In this document: positions 1-12,366 of the stretch, in pieces
Position numbering within the stretch: position 1 is the stretch's first letter
How the letters are laid out: every line of letters begins with the position of its first letter
NCBI GenBank assembly: GCA_003342815.1
Contig: PTEX01000013.1
Span: 1,790,214-1,854,213, forward strand
DNA: 64,000 bases
Direction of reading: 5' to 3'
Origin: Eudromia elegans
Lineage: Eukaryota > Chordata > Aves > Tinamiformes > Tinamidae
Made by a program: the position numbers and the translations under genes
Notes under the pieces: generated by a model
The model's input: the letters and a program-made list of their open reading frames with translations, nothing else
The model's database searches: none
Told to the model about the DNA's origin: nothing

Positions 1-374
1 AGGCCGCCTCGCTGCTGCTGCAGCAGCCGCCGCCGCCCGCGCCGCTGCCCTTGGACGGAGCGGCCGCCGCGGAGCCGCCGGCCGCCAAGGAGGCCGCGCC
101 GCTGCTGCCCAAGGAAGAGGAGGAGGAGGAGGGAGAGGCGGCCGCGCTGCCCGCCAGCAGCTCCGCCGGCAGCGCCGCCGCCGCCAGCCGCGAGCTCGAA
201 GAGCGGCGCGCGCAGCAGGAGGACATCGAGGAGCTGGAGACCAAGGCGGTGGGCATCTCCCCCGACGGCCGCTTCCTCAAGTTCGACATCGAGATCGGCA
301 GAGGCTCCTTCAAAACTGTCTACAAGGGCCTGGATACGGAGACCACCGTGGAGGTCGCCTGGTGCGAGCTGCAG
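1..374 (+). CDS. WNK1: WNK1 coding exon 1 (3' part): N-terminal tail end and glycine-rich loop of the kinase
   Basis: WNK1 is a cytosolic Ser/Thr kinase that senses chloride and osmotic stress and activates SPAK/OSR1, which control NCC, NKCC and KCC cotransporters. The frame is open from base 3 to the window edge with no ATG, so the start lies upstream (TTG at 51 is an internal Leu). The 124 visible residues begin with a Leu/Gln/Pro/Ala-rich stretch, then a run of six Glu, then an Ala/Ser-rich stretch. The conserved block [10 protein letters not shown] leads into the kinase domain. The glycine-rich loop reads [11 protein letters not shown]; its Lys (codon 312-314) corresponds to WNK1 catalytic Lys233. 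The segment ends VEVAWCELQ, with Cys (363-365) where other kinases have the subdomain II lysine. The exon ends on a whole codon before GTAACC. It is very GC-rich, typical of a CpG-island first exon. The unconserved residues before [10 protein letters not shown] cannot by themselves separate the WNK paralogues; later exons do. Confidence 0.95.
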
Positions 375-560
375 GTAACCCACCGTAGCGGTAGGAATAG
401 CAATAAAAGTCACCACGCGCACAGGCGTGTGCCGTGTGCCCAGGCGAAAGGTCTGCGTGCTCGAAGGGGGTGAAAATCCATTGACCGCAGGGCAGCTCTA
501 TTCAGGGAGGGCTCCGCAGGCTTCCCCGGGCCACTCCTGTGGAAGGAAGGTGCAGCCTTT
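1..560. promoter_or_regulatory. 3' flank of a CpG-rich island over exon 1
   Basis: Bases 1-374 are dense in GCC/GCG/CCG, and elevated GC with scattered CpG continues to roughly 560, after which the sequence becomes AT-rich intron. This fits the downstream edge of a promoter-associated CpG island of a broadly expressed gene. The promoter and transcription start themselves are outside the window. The boundary was judged by eye. Confidence 0.5.
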
Positions 561-3500
561 CCTTGGAGCCTGCCTGGCTGTTAGTTCTTTTAAAGACTCT
601 GCACCCTGAGAATATCTTTCAGCCCTTTGTCCTCAAAACCTGTATTAAGACACTTTTTTACCACATCCTACATCTTGTGCCTCCAAAATGTAGCTTGGAG
701 GGTTGTAAATATACAGACTTCAGGGGGGTTAAGAGAGAATATGCCCATTGCAGTGTAGGTGAATGCTATGGTGAGGTAAATGTCAGATTTCAAAATGTGT
801 TTAAGCTTAATATTCTTCTTTAAAAACATTTTTCCCCCCCCCAACAGGCATTTATTGTATTTATGGCAATAGATTGTTGTAGGAGGCAGTCTTAGAATAT
901 ACACAAAGCCATGTAGCGTGTCATGTTTAGTTTTTGCAAACTTACCCTTTTCATTAGAAGTTCTAGGGTACTGCAGACACTGGGAAAAGAGCATTTGCCC
1001 CTTTTCTGCAGCTGTAAAAAGCTGCAGCTCAGCATTTCCAGCTGAACTACTCTTTTAGGAAGTCTCTGGACTTCAGCAGCAGCAGAGTTTAGTAGGGCCC
1101 TTCTCTGGTGATGGCCAGAACATTCTTGGTTCTGTGTGTGTCAGCTTGTACAACCAAGAGACAGGTTACTGTGCAACAAGCTTAAAAGGAGAAGGGAGAG
1201 CTTGGAGTGCCAGTAACAAGTCTCTGGTGCATGAGTTTGCCTTCAGAGGGAGAAAGTGCTTAAAGTATCCATCTCTGCTTTCAGAGATGGATTTCTGCAC
1301 AGTTCTAGAAAAGGGGTTGGTAGTGCAGGTTTGGGAGGGATTGCCTATGTTCACACTGAATTCAGTATAGATGACAGGAGAGCATTGAGTGAACATCACA
1401 GAAATTTCTGGGAGATCTAAGCAGTTAGTTGCTCATGAATGAATAGTTGCAGTAACTTATCAAAGCTTTCCTCCCCTGCCAACAATATATATTTTTTTAA
1501 ATATTCCTCTCAAAAATGAGAGGACTTTGATATCTCCCAGTTCTTAGTCGTACTTGCTTTTGGGTGACTGCTCAAGCTTTGTGCCAGTATCTTGGTATTC
1601 CTACCTGTTATGTTATTGTTATTATGCCACCCTTTGTGACTGTGGAGGTAAGCTTCCAGTTATGTTTGTGAGCATTGAGCATGCCCCCTTCCTCCATGCA
1701 AGCCATGTAATTGCTGTGGTGATCTTCTTGGCAACACTTTTCAATAAAAATGTGAAATGATCTGCTTCTGCATATGCAGACTCTGCTGGGAGGAGATGAA
1801 TAATCCACCAAAATGATGTGGCTCTTATTGAAATTTTAGTCTCTGGAATTATAGAGTTCCTTGACTTTTAACCCCAATTTCATTTTTTTTTTAAATTTTT
1901 TTAATCCTTGTGTTATATTTGCTGATCAGAAACCAATGTCAGCTTGGTATCAGTCACTTCCCACTAGTGCTCATTCTTTTAAAATGTCCTAACCATTCTC
2001 AATACCATGTGAACAAGGCGTTTAAAGAGCACCTTTTTTGAAGTAATTTAATGTACATATTTATAAATAGCATATTGCCCAGCCTTCAGCTGATTAAGAA
2101 ATTCTATAAGTCTCAGGAATGACAATGGGATTACAAAAAGCACAAATGAAAATATCTGTAAGGGACAAATGGTTGAAGTTTTGCTTGGAGGTTAGCAGTA
2201 CTACAGGAGTCCGTAGCAGTTTAAATTACTTAAAACTGCAGCTTTCCTGTCATAAGGAGACTGCATACAAAATGGCAATTTTGAGATCTGACCATGAGTT
2301 TCATAGCTGTTAAAGTATTTGCTAAAGGAGATAGGCTCTAGTTAGTAGGATATTAAATGTTAAGTGATGTTTTATTGTTTGCTCTTAGTAGTAAAAGGAG
2401 GAACTTAGTAGTTGGTGTGATAGGTGCATCTTCCTCTTTCTCTAGGCTACTGGCAGCTGTTGGCAGGTTGGTGAAAGTACTTATACTTTACTTGTAACAA
2501 AATATAGTCTCAATTCATGAAGACAGACAAGGACTTAGGTGTTGTGCTGTTTTCTCCGGAATGCTGTGGCTTGAAGACTGGTGAACCTTCAAAGCACACG
2601 TAATGTCTGATGAAAGTATGGTTGATTTTCTTCCATGCCATATAAACACTCACCATAACTAGTTCCTACTTACTTTAAATCACCTTGAGATGACTTCTTT
2701 GGTAATAGAACAACTTTTCCAATCTGTTGTTCATGCCAGCAAGTATGAGTGTCCTGGGTGTCTCATCTTTCTGGAGTCTTTTCCAGTGCAACTGTACTAT
2801 TGCCAGAGTAAGGCTGCTCAGCATGGTTGTGCAACTTACGTTGTGCCTCTCCTTGTTCAGGGTTGGTAAAGGTGTATCACAGGTTTGATTGCAAGACATA
2901 CAACCCATTTATTTTCCATCGGAAAATAAAAATTCCTACTTCCTAAGCAGATTCTTTGGGTTTTCTAGCATATTGTAAGTGCTTCAATTTCTTGAAGATC
3001 TCTGCAGTTTGGAAGGAAATAAGAAGCTTGCTGCTTTTAGTTCAGTTAAATTACGGTGTTTGAATATCAGAAGAAACTTGGTTGTAGGAATCTTGCAGAT
3101 CAAGGAGCTTACATCCCACACTAGAGAGTCTGTAATGGTCTCTGGTCAAATGACTTTTCTGCTATGGGTAATGCAACTACACCTAGCTCTTAATACATGA
3201 GAACTTCTTAATACATAACTACTAGGTGTAGTACATACGTACTACTTGGAAGTAAAGGTTAAGATCAAGGTGTTTTGGTGGTTAAGTCTTACTCTTCAAA
3301 TACATTTTGACTTCCTAAGTTTCTGAGGAAAATTTGGAGGATGCTTCTCCAGACTACATTTTAATGGTTCTTATGCCTGGTGTAAGGCATTATAGATCAA
3401 AGTGAAGGAGAACGAGTTGAAATTCTCTGTGTGGTTTAATGACACTTTTAGTACATCTGTGAGGGAAGTCCTGGACGAGACAGTAATTTGCCTCGCTTCC

Positions 3501-4644
3501 ATGAGGGAGATGGGAGGAAGATATCAAGTGTTTCAAGGTTGCTCACAGATGCACAATAAAATCCTAAGGAAGGTAAGGATAGACTATCCTAGTTTATAGA
3601 CTATCCTAGCTTAAGCAGACCACAAATTAAACTAGCAGATTGTAGACGGCCTAGTTTAAATACTAGATGCAAGTATTTAAATTTGAAATAGCTGCCTTGC
3701 CACAAATATAGTGGAAGTATGAAGAGCTGATGATTAAGTACTTGGGGTCAGTGCTCGGCTTCAGGCATGGCAAGGAAATGGCTAATGTAGTCTCACCTTT
3801 CAAATACTTTTATTTCTATTGTGTATATTCAATTCAACTCTAGTTACTGAGTCAAGTGTGCCTCCTACTGTTGTCATTAGCTCATCTCATAAATCCAGTG
3901 AAGGTTACAGCTTTAATGAATGGCAAGTACACAGAAATCAGCCAAAATACCTAGTGCCACTGTTTTCTCTTTTAATTGAAAATCTCATTCCATACAATCA
4001 TGTCTTTTCAAATTACATTCTTGAGCAGTAAGTCTTGTCACCTGTTTGTATAGCTCAGGTAACATTGTGGCTAAAATGTTATTTAGTAGAGTTAAATTTA
4101 ATGCAAAGGGAATACTTTGGTGTCAAAGGAAGTAAGTGTCACATAGTTAGCTGTAAAAGCCAAATTGGAGGTGTCATGTGTCATCTGCTAAGGCTCTGTT
4201 TCAGTTTGAGTTAGAGTTGAAGTGATAGTCAATTTAAAACTGTATTTTAAGTAATAGTGACTGGTACATTCACTTACTGGACTACATAACTGTGCATGGG
4301 ACTGTTGCTGTGGGTTCTGTCATTCACATTGCTGGCTCTTCAGATATGAAAGCAAACTTGATATCATGGAAGGAAAACTGAAATTTTTGAACTTTTTTTC
4401 AAGCCTTTTTTTATTTTTAATGGAATTTTCTCTTATAGGAAACATGATTTAGATACTGTTGCTAGAAGGTTCTTTAGGTGAAGCCAAGATTGCTGATAAG
4501 CCATCTGCTGGACTCCTTCTACACTTGTCTGGATTAGAGCTGTAGAGATGTATCACTTCTGTCCTTTTCTTTGGAAAAGACAGGTTAGTCAGTGCTTAAA
4601 ATTCATGAATGTGTCTTCCTGCTAAGTCATTTTGCCATTTGGAC
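375..4644 (+). other. WNK1 intron 1, first segment
   Basis: The donor is GTAACC at 375. After about 200 GC-rich bases the sequence is AT-rich non-coding DNA. Short open frames here have no recognisable protein character and no coding-like composition. I see a C9 run at 834-842 and a perfect-but-one 17-bp tandem duplication at 3580-3613. Nothing else is supported. Confidence 0.8.
3580..3613. repeat. 17-bp tandem duplication
   Basis: Two adjacent 17-base units, each beginning TAGACTATCCTAG, at 3580-3596 and 3597-3613 differ at one base. This is a local intronic duplication without evident function. Confidence 0.85.
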
Positions 4645-4905
4645 AGTGGCATCAGGGCAGCATAATGGGTATAAATTGAAACACAGGAAGTTTCATCTCC
4701 ATGTGAGGAACAACTTTCCTGTGAGGGTGACAAAGCCCTGGAAAAAGGCTGCACAGAGAGGTTGTGGAGTCTCCTTCTCTGGAGATCTTCCAAACCTGTC
4801 TGGATGCTGCCCTGTGCCCTGTGCTCTGGGTGTCCCTGCTGGAGCAGGGGAGTTGGACTGGATGAGCTCTGGAGGTCCTTTCCAGCCTCAGTGGTTCTAT
4901 GATTA
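4645..4905 (+). mobile_element. CR1 LINE 3' fragment, sense orientation
   Basis: This shows the standard CR1 3' order: a block around AATGGGTATAAATTGAAACA, then TGTGAGGGTGACA, then GTGGAGTCTCCTTCTCTGGA, then GTTGGACTGGATGAGCTCTGGAGG, ending near GGTTCTATGATT. It is a 5'-truncated copy, as is usual for CR1. The 148-codon minus-strand open frame over it is antisense of the repeat and not a gene. The left boundary is approximate. Confidence 0.92.
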
Positions 4906-7900
4906 GGTGGCTTATTGTGCTGAAGTGCTACTGCAGGTGAAGAGCTGCTGCAGGGGACCAGGAGGCTGAGTGCTGTCCCCGGGCAGGACACAAAGGCACA
5001 GCTCCTCAGTGCCAGGAATGACCTCCAAAGAGAATGGTGCAACAGTGTGTTCTGCTAACCGCTGCCATAGGAAGGGACGCTGAATGTGAATTTGGTTATC
5101 TTTTGTTAAAGGTATTCTAAGTGATGGCTTGTACGGGGTCATAAAAGTGCAGTTCTGCTGTAGATGTTAACTAAGTCATAGACCAAGTGCAGTGTGCAAG
5201 ATGCTCCGACTTTGCAGTGGTTTTTGCTTTGCATAAGCAGTAACTATGGAAAAACAGGTAAAAATAGATTATCATACCTGAGTGTGATCCATGAGATTCT
5301 CCACTGCAGTCTAGTAGAAATGATAATGCAACTGATTCTCACTTTTAATGACAGGAAGTAGTAATGTGCTAAATAACATTTCCGTATTTCAGAATGACTC
5401 TGACTGCGACAATGCATGAAAGGTGGCTTCTTAAAACTCAAAATGTAATAGAGGTTGTTTACCATGAGACACATTTTATGTTTTAGTGACATTTCAAAGT
5501 AAACTATATCTGTCTTGTCTCTTAGAGCTATAGCTATATTTAATGTTGAGATTTAGGTCAAGAGACAACACCGGAATGTAGTTCTTGTGCTCCAGACTAC
5601 AGACTCTGCTGGAAACACACGATAATAAATAATCAGCCTATGGAAGTCAAAATATAATTCCTAAAAATCACTTTCTGGACTGAGTTGGGAATACTTTAGA
5701 AGCTGTACATCCAAGCCTGACACCTGAGAAAGGTCTTATATCACATAACTGTGGCATCCTGTAGTGGCTTTTTTTAAAACTTGTTGCACATTGCTCACTG
5801 TGAGACCTGATTGCAGAGATAGTAGCTCTGATGCATGGTCTTAGCTGCATTAAAATAAACTGAAAAATCAAAACCTTTACGTGGTGAGAGGAAGTTGAGC
5901 AGTGTGGACCTGGAATTCATCTGTGAAGTTACTATTGGATAGGATTCTGTTGGTTCTGGAGGCATGGTCAACATCCTGAAATAAACATAAGCCTTCTTTA
6001 AAAACTGTATTTGTTTTCAATGAGAATGCACTTTTCTCATAAAACTCTAACTGAAATGGATCAAGCTCAAGTCTAATCCTTTATAGTGATTCCCATGTCT
6101 ACTTAAGGATCTTAGTGTCCTGCAGTTTAGATCTGCAAATAATATACTTTTAATAGTTTGTGAGCATAACTATATCTGATTATAACCATTGTAACAGGCA
6201 ATACATGTTCAGTTCACTATTTCTTCAGGCTCAGATGCCTATTTGCCACAGGTGCAGGTTAATAAAGGAGCCATATGGAAAAACACTTGTGAGCTTCATT
6301 CTGTTCTTATTAGCTCTTTTCCTCTTTTCTACAAATCCCGAATTACTGAAAGCAAGAAGTCTAAAATCATAGATGTATAGTCTGTTTATAATGCTTCCAG
6401 GTCACACCAGATTTCCAAGGGCCTTCAAGTGAGTGCAGATAGAGAGCTTGACGTATTTGACAATTAAATGTAAATTTATTCTCTGCTGTTTTTCCAGGTG
6501 ATAGGGCAGAACAAGTTACTTGTACTTTAGTGCCTTTAAATCTCTGATGTGAAAACTCCTCTTCTGGCTAACGAATATATAGCAGTCATATTCCTGAGTG
6601 CTTGTGTATAATTGATACAACTGACAACTTGATAAATGGCATGGGAAAGGAGCCAAACTAATTACCTGGGGAAGGATAAACAGGGATCGGGCTTGCCCAC
6701 ATTTTATAAAGGTAACCCTGGTAGAGAAGGGAGTTTGGAAGTTAGTTTTGGAGCTGCAGCTGTTAGGAGACCCCTGCTTAGGAAATTAATCTTGCCTTAA
6801 AGGGATATCATTTTGAGGTATGGCTACAGTTAAGTTTATAACCAGGTTGTTGTGAGACAATAAAAAGCACTGCATGTAAGGAAAAAGAAATATATATAAC
6901 AAACATTGCATTACAAAGATAAGAAACACTACATTTTCAGAAAGTTCTCATGGAAGTAAATATATTCCTGTTTGTCAGTTGAGGTGGGTTAGAGGAAGCT
7001 ACAGAATGTAGATAAGTTCTTCCCTTGAGACTTGTTTTGGGCTACTTTCATAGAAAGTAAAAATTCTTGACTTCATAAGTAAACTTTTGAAGGCTAAAGG
7101 AAAAATATTAGGACTATAATCTTTCCTTAAAAGAAAAAGCTGCTGATAAGGCTCCTTGGAGACCTTCAGCATGTTGTCCTGTGAGAGCCGTCTAGCAGAG
7201 TAATAAATAAAACAAGCAGTGATAGCTCTTTGGTACTGTTTCCATGGATGCAGAGTGTGGTGCAGTGTGGATTTGGCTGGTAGCTTCCCTTGGGAGCACA
7301 CTTCCTTTTGGTTTGGTTTTTCATTTCCTTAGCTTGCTGAACAGTGCAGCGTCAACTCTCACCCATGTTCTGAAGCTGGATGTGGCAAAATCTGTACTAA
7401 GCAGCAGCTGCCTAGGTATTTCCCATCATACGTATCTTCAGAAACTTGTACTTCCTGTAAAGGTTGACAGCCCTGTTTTTATTTCCTCCTTTCTTTCTAT
7501 GCCCTCTTGAGATCACTAAGTATTTCTCCCCAAATCATGACCAAGTTAGAATAATACTTCAGTAATTTCCCATTTCAATCTCTAGATTCGTATCCTCAAG
7601 CTTGTTTCAGTCTTCAGAGTTATAAGCCTCCGAAAACAGAGAAGGGGGAGGAGGGGAAGAAAAAGGGAAATGCAGATAAAATGGCCGTAGTATTTGGGCT
7701 TTCTAAAGGCCGAGTTTCTAAATGTCATGCCAGTCGAGAGTACTTCTGCAGTTGGGCTCAAGACATTTTCTTGTTTGAGCCTGTCTTTGTTTCTATTGTA
7801 GAGAGTATGAAGTTCCTATTCTTGACTCAAGGTTTGGGTGATAAGTTAAAACCATGAAGTTATCAGGCCAAATGTGTATACCATGCCTGGAAGAATCTTC

Positions 7901-10900
7901 ATTCTATGGTTGTAACATACAAATCCTGTCTTAATTAGCAGAATTTGTAGTGCTGTTTGCAAAACAGCTTCTCGGAGTAGTCAAAGGTTTTTATCTAACC
8001 TGAGGCATTGGCAGTTCTTTTCAAATACACTGTTAAACTTCTAGCTCTAATGAATGAGATTTGACTTTCTTATGTTGGTATCGTAAGTATTTTCACGAGA
8101 GCTTCTCAGCCTCATCGCTTTCTCTTATAGCAGCTTTTGAAGCTAGTTTAGGCTCTCCACTGATCTTTAAACAGTGGTTTAGTGTCTCTAGTGAAGATAC
8201 TACTGGTATCTGTATTCAGTTCTTATATCAAACCTACTCAGCGTGGTGAAAAACTCTCATGCCAACAGTTTTTAATGTATGTGTTTGGTTCCACTCAGGA
8301 TGGGCCTTAGGGGGAGACAGGGGATGTGACCAGATTTGAATCTGCGGTTCACGGCGAGGGAGTTTGCTCTGTTCTTAACTTGTGTAATGCGCACAACCTC
8401 CAGGCCTCACCTTAGCTATGTACCCTAAAGGATGAACTTTTTGTTAATGATATTCTATGCTGTGTGATGCTTCCTCTTAACCTAAGAGGAGATCATTGCA
8501 GCAAGATGATCACAGAGGCTGCTAAATCTTCTTTTCTCCTCATAAACCAGAATAAAATAGCTGGGAGGGGAAACAGTAACCAAAAGAATCCAGTTAGGAC
8601 TTGGGAACTTTATCGCAGTTTTCATTTTCACCTGGTTGTGACAGGTGCATGGTGCATTTTCAAATAGCATGTCAGTATTTGCCTGAATAATTCCTAACTG
8701 TGTAATGTTACTTTGCTTGGATCGCATGCAGCTTCATATGTTCTTAGTTCGTTCTTCAGCAAAGAAAATTCCAGCCCACTAAAAATAGGTTTGCATTGGT
8801 ATTTTTTGTTTTTCAGAAGCTATTTAAATACGAATGTCTGTCTAAAGCAGTAAGGACTTTTTACAAGGATAACATATTCTACAAAGCTCAAGGAGACAAA
8901 CCTACGAAGTTTGGCTATATAATTCTGTCTCTAAGCTGAATGTTTGGAATTGCTACCTATATATGCTATCAGAATTTAGAAATCCTGCAAAAAATGTATT
9001 TGATTTGTCCTAGATGGACATCTGGCTTATGGCTAAAGTATTTGAGCTGTTAAGTGATGTGACAGAGACACTGAAACTAGTGTTTTGCCCACTGCAGAGT
9101 GTTTTAATGTAGGGGGTGCCATTTCTGATCATACTTAATGTGCCTGAGGTCCTACGATACTGAAATAATCTAATCCATCTATTTACACTAATCTGGACAG
9201 TAGCTGTTCTCAGGACAAGATCACTATGATATTTTCTATGTTCTCTCATTTCTTAAGTTATTAGCAGCACTCCATGTTCCGTGTTATGAACAAGACTGAA
9301 AAGAAGAGGAAGCCTTGGTAACTCGGCTAACTTGCGCTGGGGATACTGTTTTGAGCCGTAGTCCAGGACAACCAGATCTTACGGCTTCTGTCAATAAACC
9401 GTCTTTAGGAGATGGGAAAAAATGTTATGATATGCTGCTTATTGGAGGGAGAAGCTCTGTAGTTTCTGTTTGATTGTAATATATCATCTTTTTAATCTGT
9501 GTGGATTCAGTCATTCCCCACTTCATTGCATTGGTGGCTGAAGGTTCTGATAGCAGAAGAAAGCAGGCACCCACAAATGGAAGAACTCACCCGAGTAAGT
9601 GAGAGTTTATTGCCTCCATTTAGAAGAATATCAAATATAGTCAAGCCTATTTTGCATCAGTAAAAAGAACAGGAGTATTCATCTCCATGTAATTGGGCTA
9701 AATCAACAGCTATATACGGATGCTAATCGGATGGTACAAGACTAATATAATGAAGTACATTTTTATATGGTTTTAACCAGTTAGGGTCATCCCTGGATGG
9801 TGCAAGTCTGTCCAGTTGGTGGTGTTTCTCTGTTTATGTTTGTTTTTCTTGCTAGGCATTTTTTTTCCTCCTAAAATAAGCCTGTGTAGCCATTGCTTCT
9901 GTTTTGCTGACTGATGCTGGTAATTTGTGACTCCAGTATGAATGTATTTTGACTGTAAAAAGAGTTTCTATTCTGGCAAAGACTAATGACATAACAACAA
10001 TAACCCACAAATATTGCTATTGAAAGCTTTATCCAGGCTGATTACCTTAAGGATCTGTAAATCTGTGCATGGTTATGTAATAAACATCTGTTAATGATTT
10101 TTTTGGACTGTTGGCAGGTTTTGGTTAAATGTTACAAAATGTTAGAGCATCTCTTCCAATCTACTTCCTATAAAATGAGGCTTTTATTCTTAAGGATTCC
10201 TCCAAATGCAGCCAATGCAGCCATCCTTGGTTTGCCTCTTCCTTTATTCAGCTGCTTACACTATACCTTTACTTGGGAAATAAAGATTGTGCCTGTATAT
10301 AAAATGCAAGATGTTAATTTGATGTGCTGTATTTTACTAGAATTGATTTGGACTGAGGGGCTTCCCTAAAGACAAATTATAACATGAGAAACAAACCTTG
10401 AATTAGTCTATTCAGGTATCTCATAGTGAGAAATTGAGAAATCTTGACTGAACAGTGTCTGAAGTGGGTTTTTTTTTTCCCCCCATTTTTAGGAGTTGCC
10501 CTATGCTGGGTATAGAGACCAATAAAGAGCAGGAGATTATAGAATGGCCTTTGATGACTTTATTAGCATTCATCCTGTTTTGGGGCTTATTGCATTGTTA
10601 GGTTTGCCAGGGACCGTGTGCTAAAAATGGAGAAACTACAGAAATGTCTGATACAACAGTAAAACTTTTAAAGTTCACTTTTAGAATGTTTCTTTTGCGG
10701 TTTTAACTACTTCCTTTATGTGGAGCTTGACATTTTGATTTGCAGACAAGCAGCTGAAAAGTTTAATGCATTTTAGGTTGTCTGCATCTGGAGGGGGAAA
10801 ATTACACATGGCACTTGAATTTGAATATCTTTTCTCTTGATGGCGACTTAGAGCGGATTCAGGTGTTAATTATTGTTATTTTGCTGTTCTTATTACACAA

Positions 10901-11734
10901 ACCCTTCCTTTTCTGAGAGGTTCAGCAACCCTCTAAGAGTCAGAAAGTGAAGAGATCCAAAGGGTTGCTGCTGAAGTGTTAAATGTACCAGTACATTAGC
11001 AGATTGTTAAGATCTGTCTCTAAATAATTATATTTAGTCAGGTAGTCCTCTAGCAAAAAGCATCTCTGTTTCTCTGTGTGCCCCGTTTGGTTTTGTAGAC
11101 TACCCACTTGAGAAGTCTTGAGAAGGAGGAAGAATAGGGAATTTGGGCTTCTCAAATTGTGGGGATCACGATGTATCCCCAGAGAGGGAAAGATCCCAGG
11201 GAGCAAGTTGCACTTGTGCCAAGAGTGAACTTGATATGCAGAACAAATGCAAGTAGTTAACACCCAAAGCTTTAGGGATTATGATTTTTTTCCCATCTGT
11301 GTAAGAGTGAATCTTTTCAGTTGCTTTAGATTATGATGCAAATATTTAAGAGTTTCCTTATAGCTTATGTTTTGTGCCTTCTATCTGGGTATTAGTAATG
11401 ACAATATTAATCTCCTCATTTATTCAGGGATCAGAATGGTCTTCAAGCAGAAATGCCTATAAAGCAAAATTTGCTGCTCTCAATCTGAGCTGATGTAGGT
11501 TAATACTATATATATACACTTCCCTTTCCTTTTTTTAATCAGATTGGTGATTTTTCTTACAGTTGTTACCCCTGGTGTTGCTAGAGTATCTGCATGGTTG
11601 CATCAAGTAGGATACAGCACTTGTCATGAAAGTGTACGTTTTTGGCGGAGGGGAAGGGAAGAAGAAAGGAAGTCAAAGTGCCCCAGCAGTAGTGCAGCAC
11701 TAATTATGGCATATTGGACTTGCTCGAGGTGTAG
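4906..11734 (+). other. WNK1 intron 1, second segment
   Basis: AT-rich unique-looking intronic sequence with homopolymer runs only. I read both strands through the open frames (longest about 100 codons) and saw no protein family, no RNA gene and no identifiable repeat. Confidence 0.7.
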
Positions 11735-12366
11735 CACAGAATCACAGAATGGTTATGGCTGGAAGGGACCTCCAGAGATCATCCAGTCTAAGCCCCCTGC
11801 TCCAGCAGGGACCTCTAGAGCACCAGACACAAGGTGTCATCCAGGCATGTTTGGAAGATCTTCAGTAAAGGAGACTCCACAGCCTCTCTGGCAGCCTGTT
11901 CCAGGGCTCTGTCACCCTCACAGGAAAGAAGTTCTTTTTCACATGGAGATGGAACTGTCTGTGTTTCAACTTGCACCCAATTACCCCTTGTCCTATCACT
12001 GGCCACCACCAAGAAGAGTTTGGCCCGCTCCTCCCTAAGGTCTCTGCTCAGATACTTATATATATTAATCCAATCAGATCTCCTCTCAGTCTTCTCCTTT
12101 CTAGACTAAACAGGCCCAGCTCGTTTAGTCTTTGCTCATACGATAGATACTCCAGTCCCATAATCATCTTTGTCACTTTGCATTGGATCCTCTCCAGAAG
12201 CTCAATGTCCCTCTTGTGCTGAGGAGCCCAGAAGTGCACCCAATACTCCAGGTGTGGCCTCACCAGGGCTGAGGAGAAGGGTGAGATCACCTCCCTTGCC
12301 CTTCTGGCAACGCTCCTCCTGATGCAGGCCAGGATCCCGTTGACTTTCTCGGCCACGAGGGCACGT
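11735..12366 (-). mobile_element. CR1 LINE fragment, antisense orientation
   Basis: The left edge carries two CACAGAAT units (reverse complement of the CR1 3' terminal ATTCTRTG repeats), followed by the diagnostic GGAAGGGACCTCCAGAGATC. On the minus strand a frame ending near 12048 encodes the C-terminal part of the CR1 reverse-transcriptase ORF, including [26 protein letters not shown] and [10 protein letters not shown]. The copy is truncated upstream of that point and is not capable of mobilisation by itself. The + strand 164-codon frame at 11544-12038 overlaps this repeat and is spurious. Confidence 0.95.

Noticed and set aside
51..53. TTG as the start codon of the protein
   Set aside because: The frame stays open upstream to the window edge and WNK1 has a long N-terminal region before this point, so the ATG must be upstream.
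4596..5042. 148-codon minus-strand frame
   Set aside because: It is the antisense of the sense-oriented CR1 at 4645-4905 plus flanking DNA.
11544..12038. 164-codon + strand frame
   Set aside because: Most of it is the antisense of a CR1 element.
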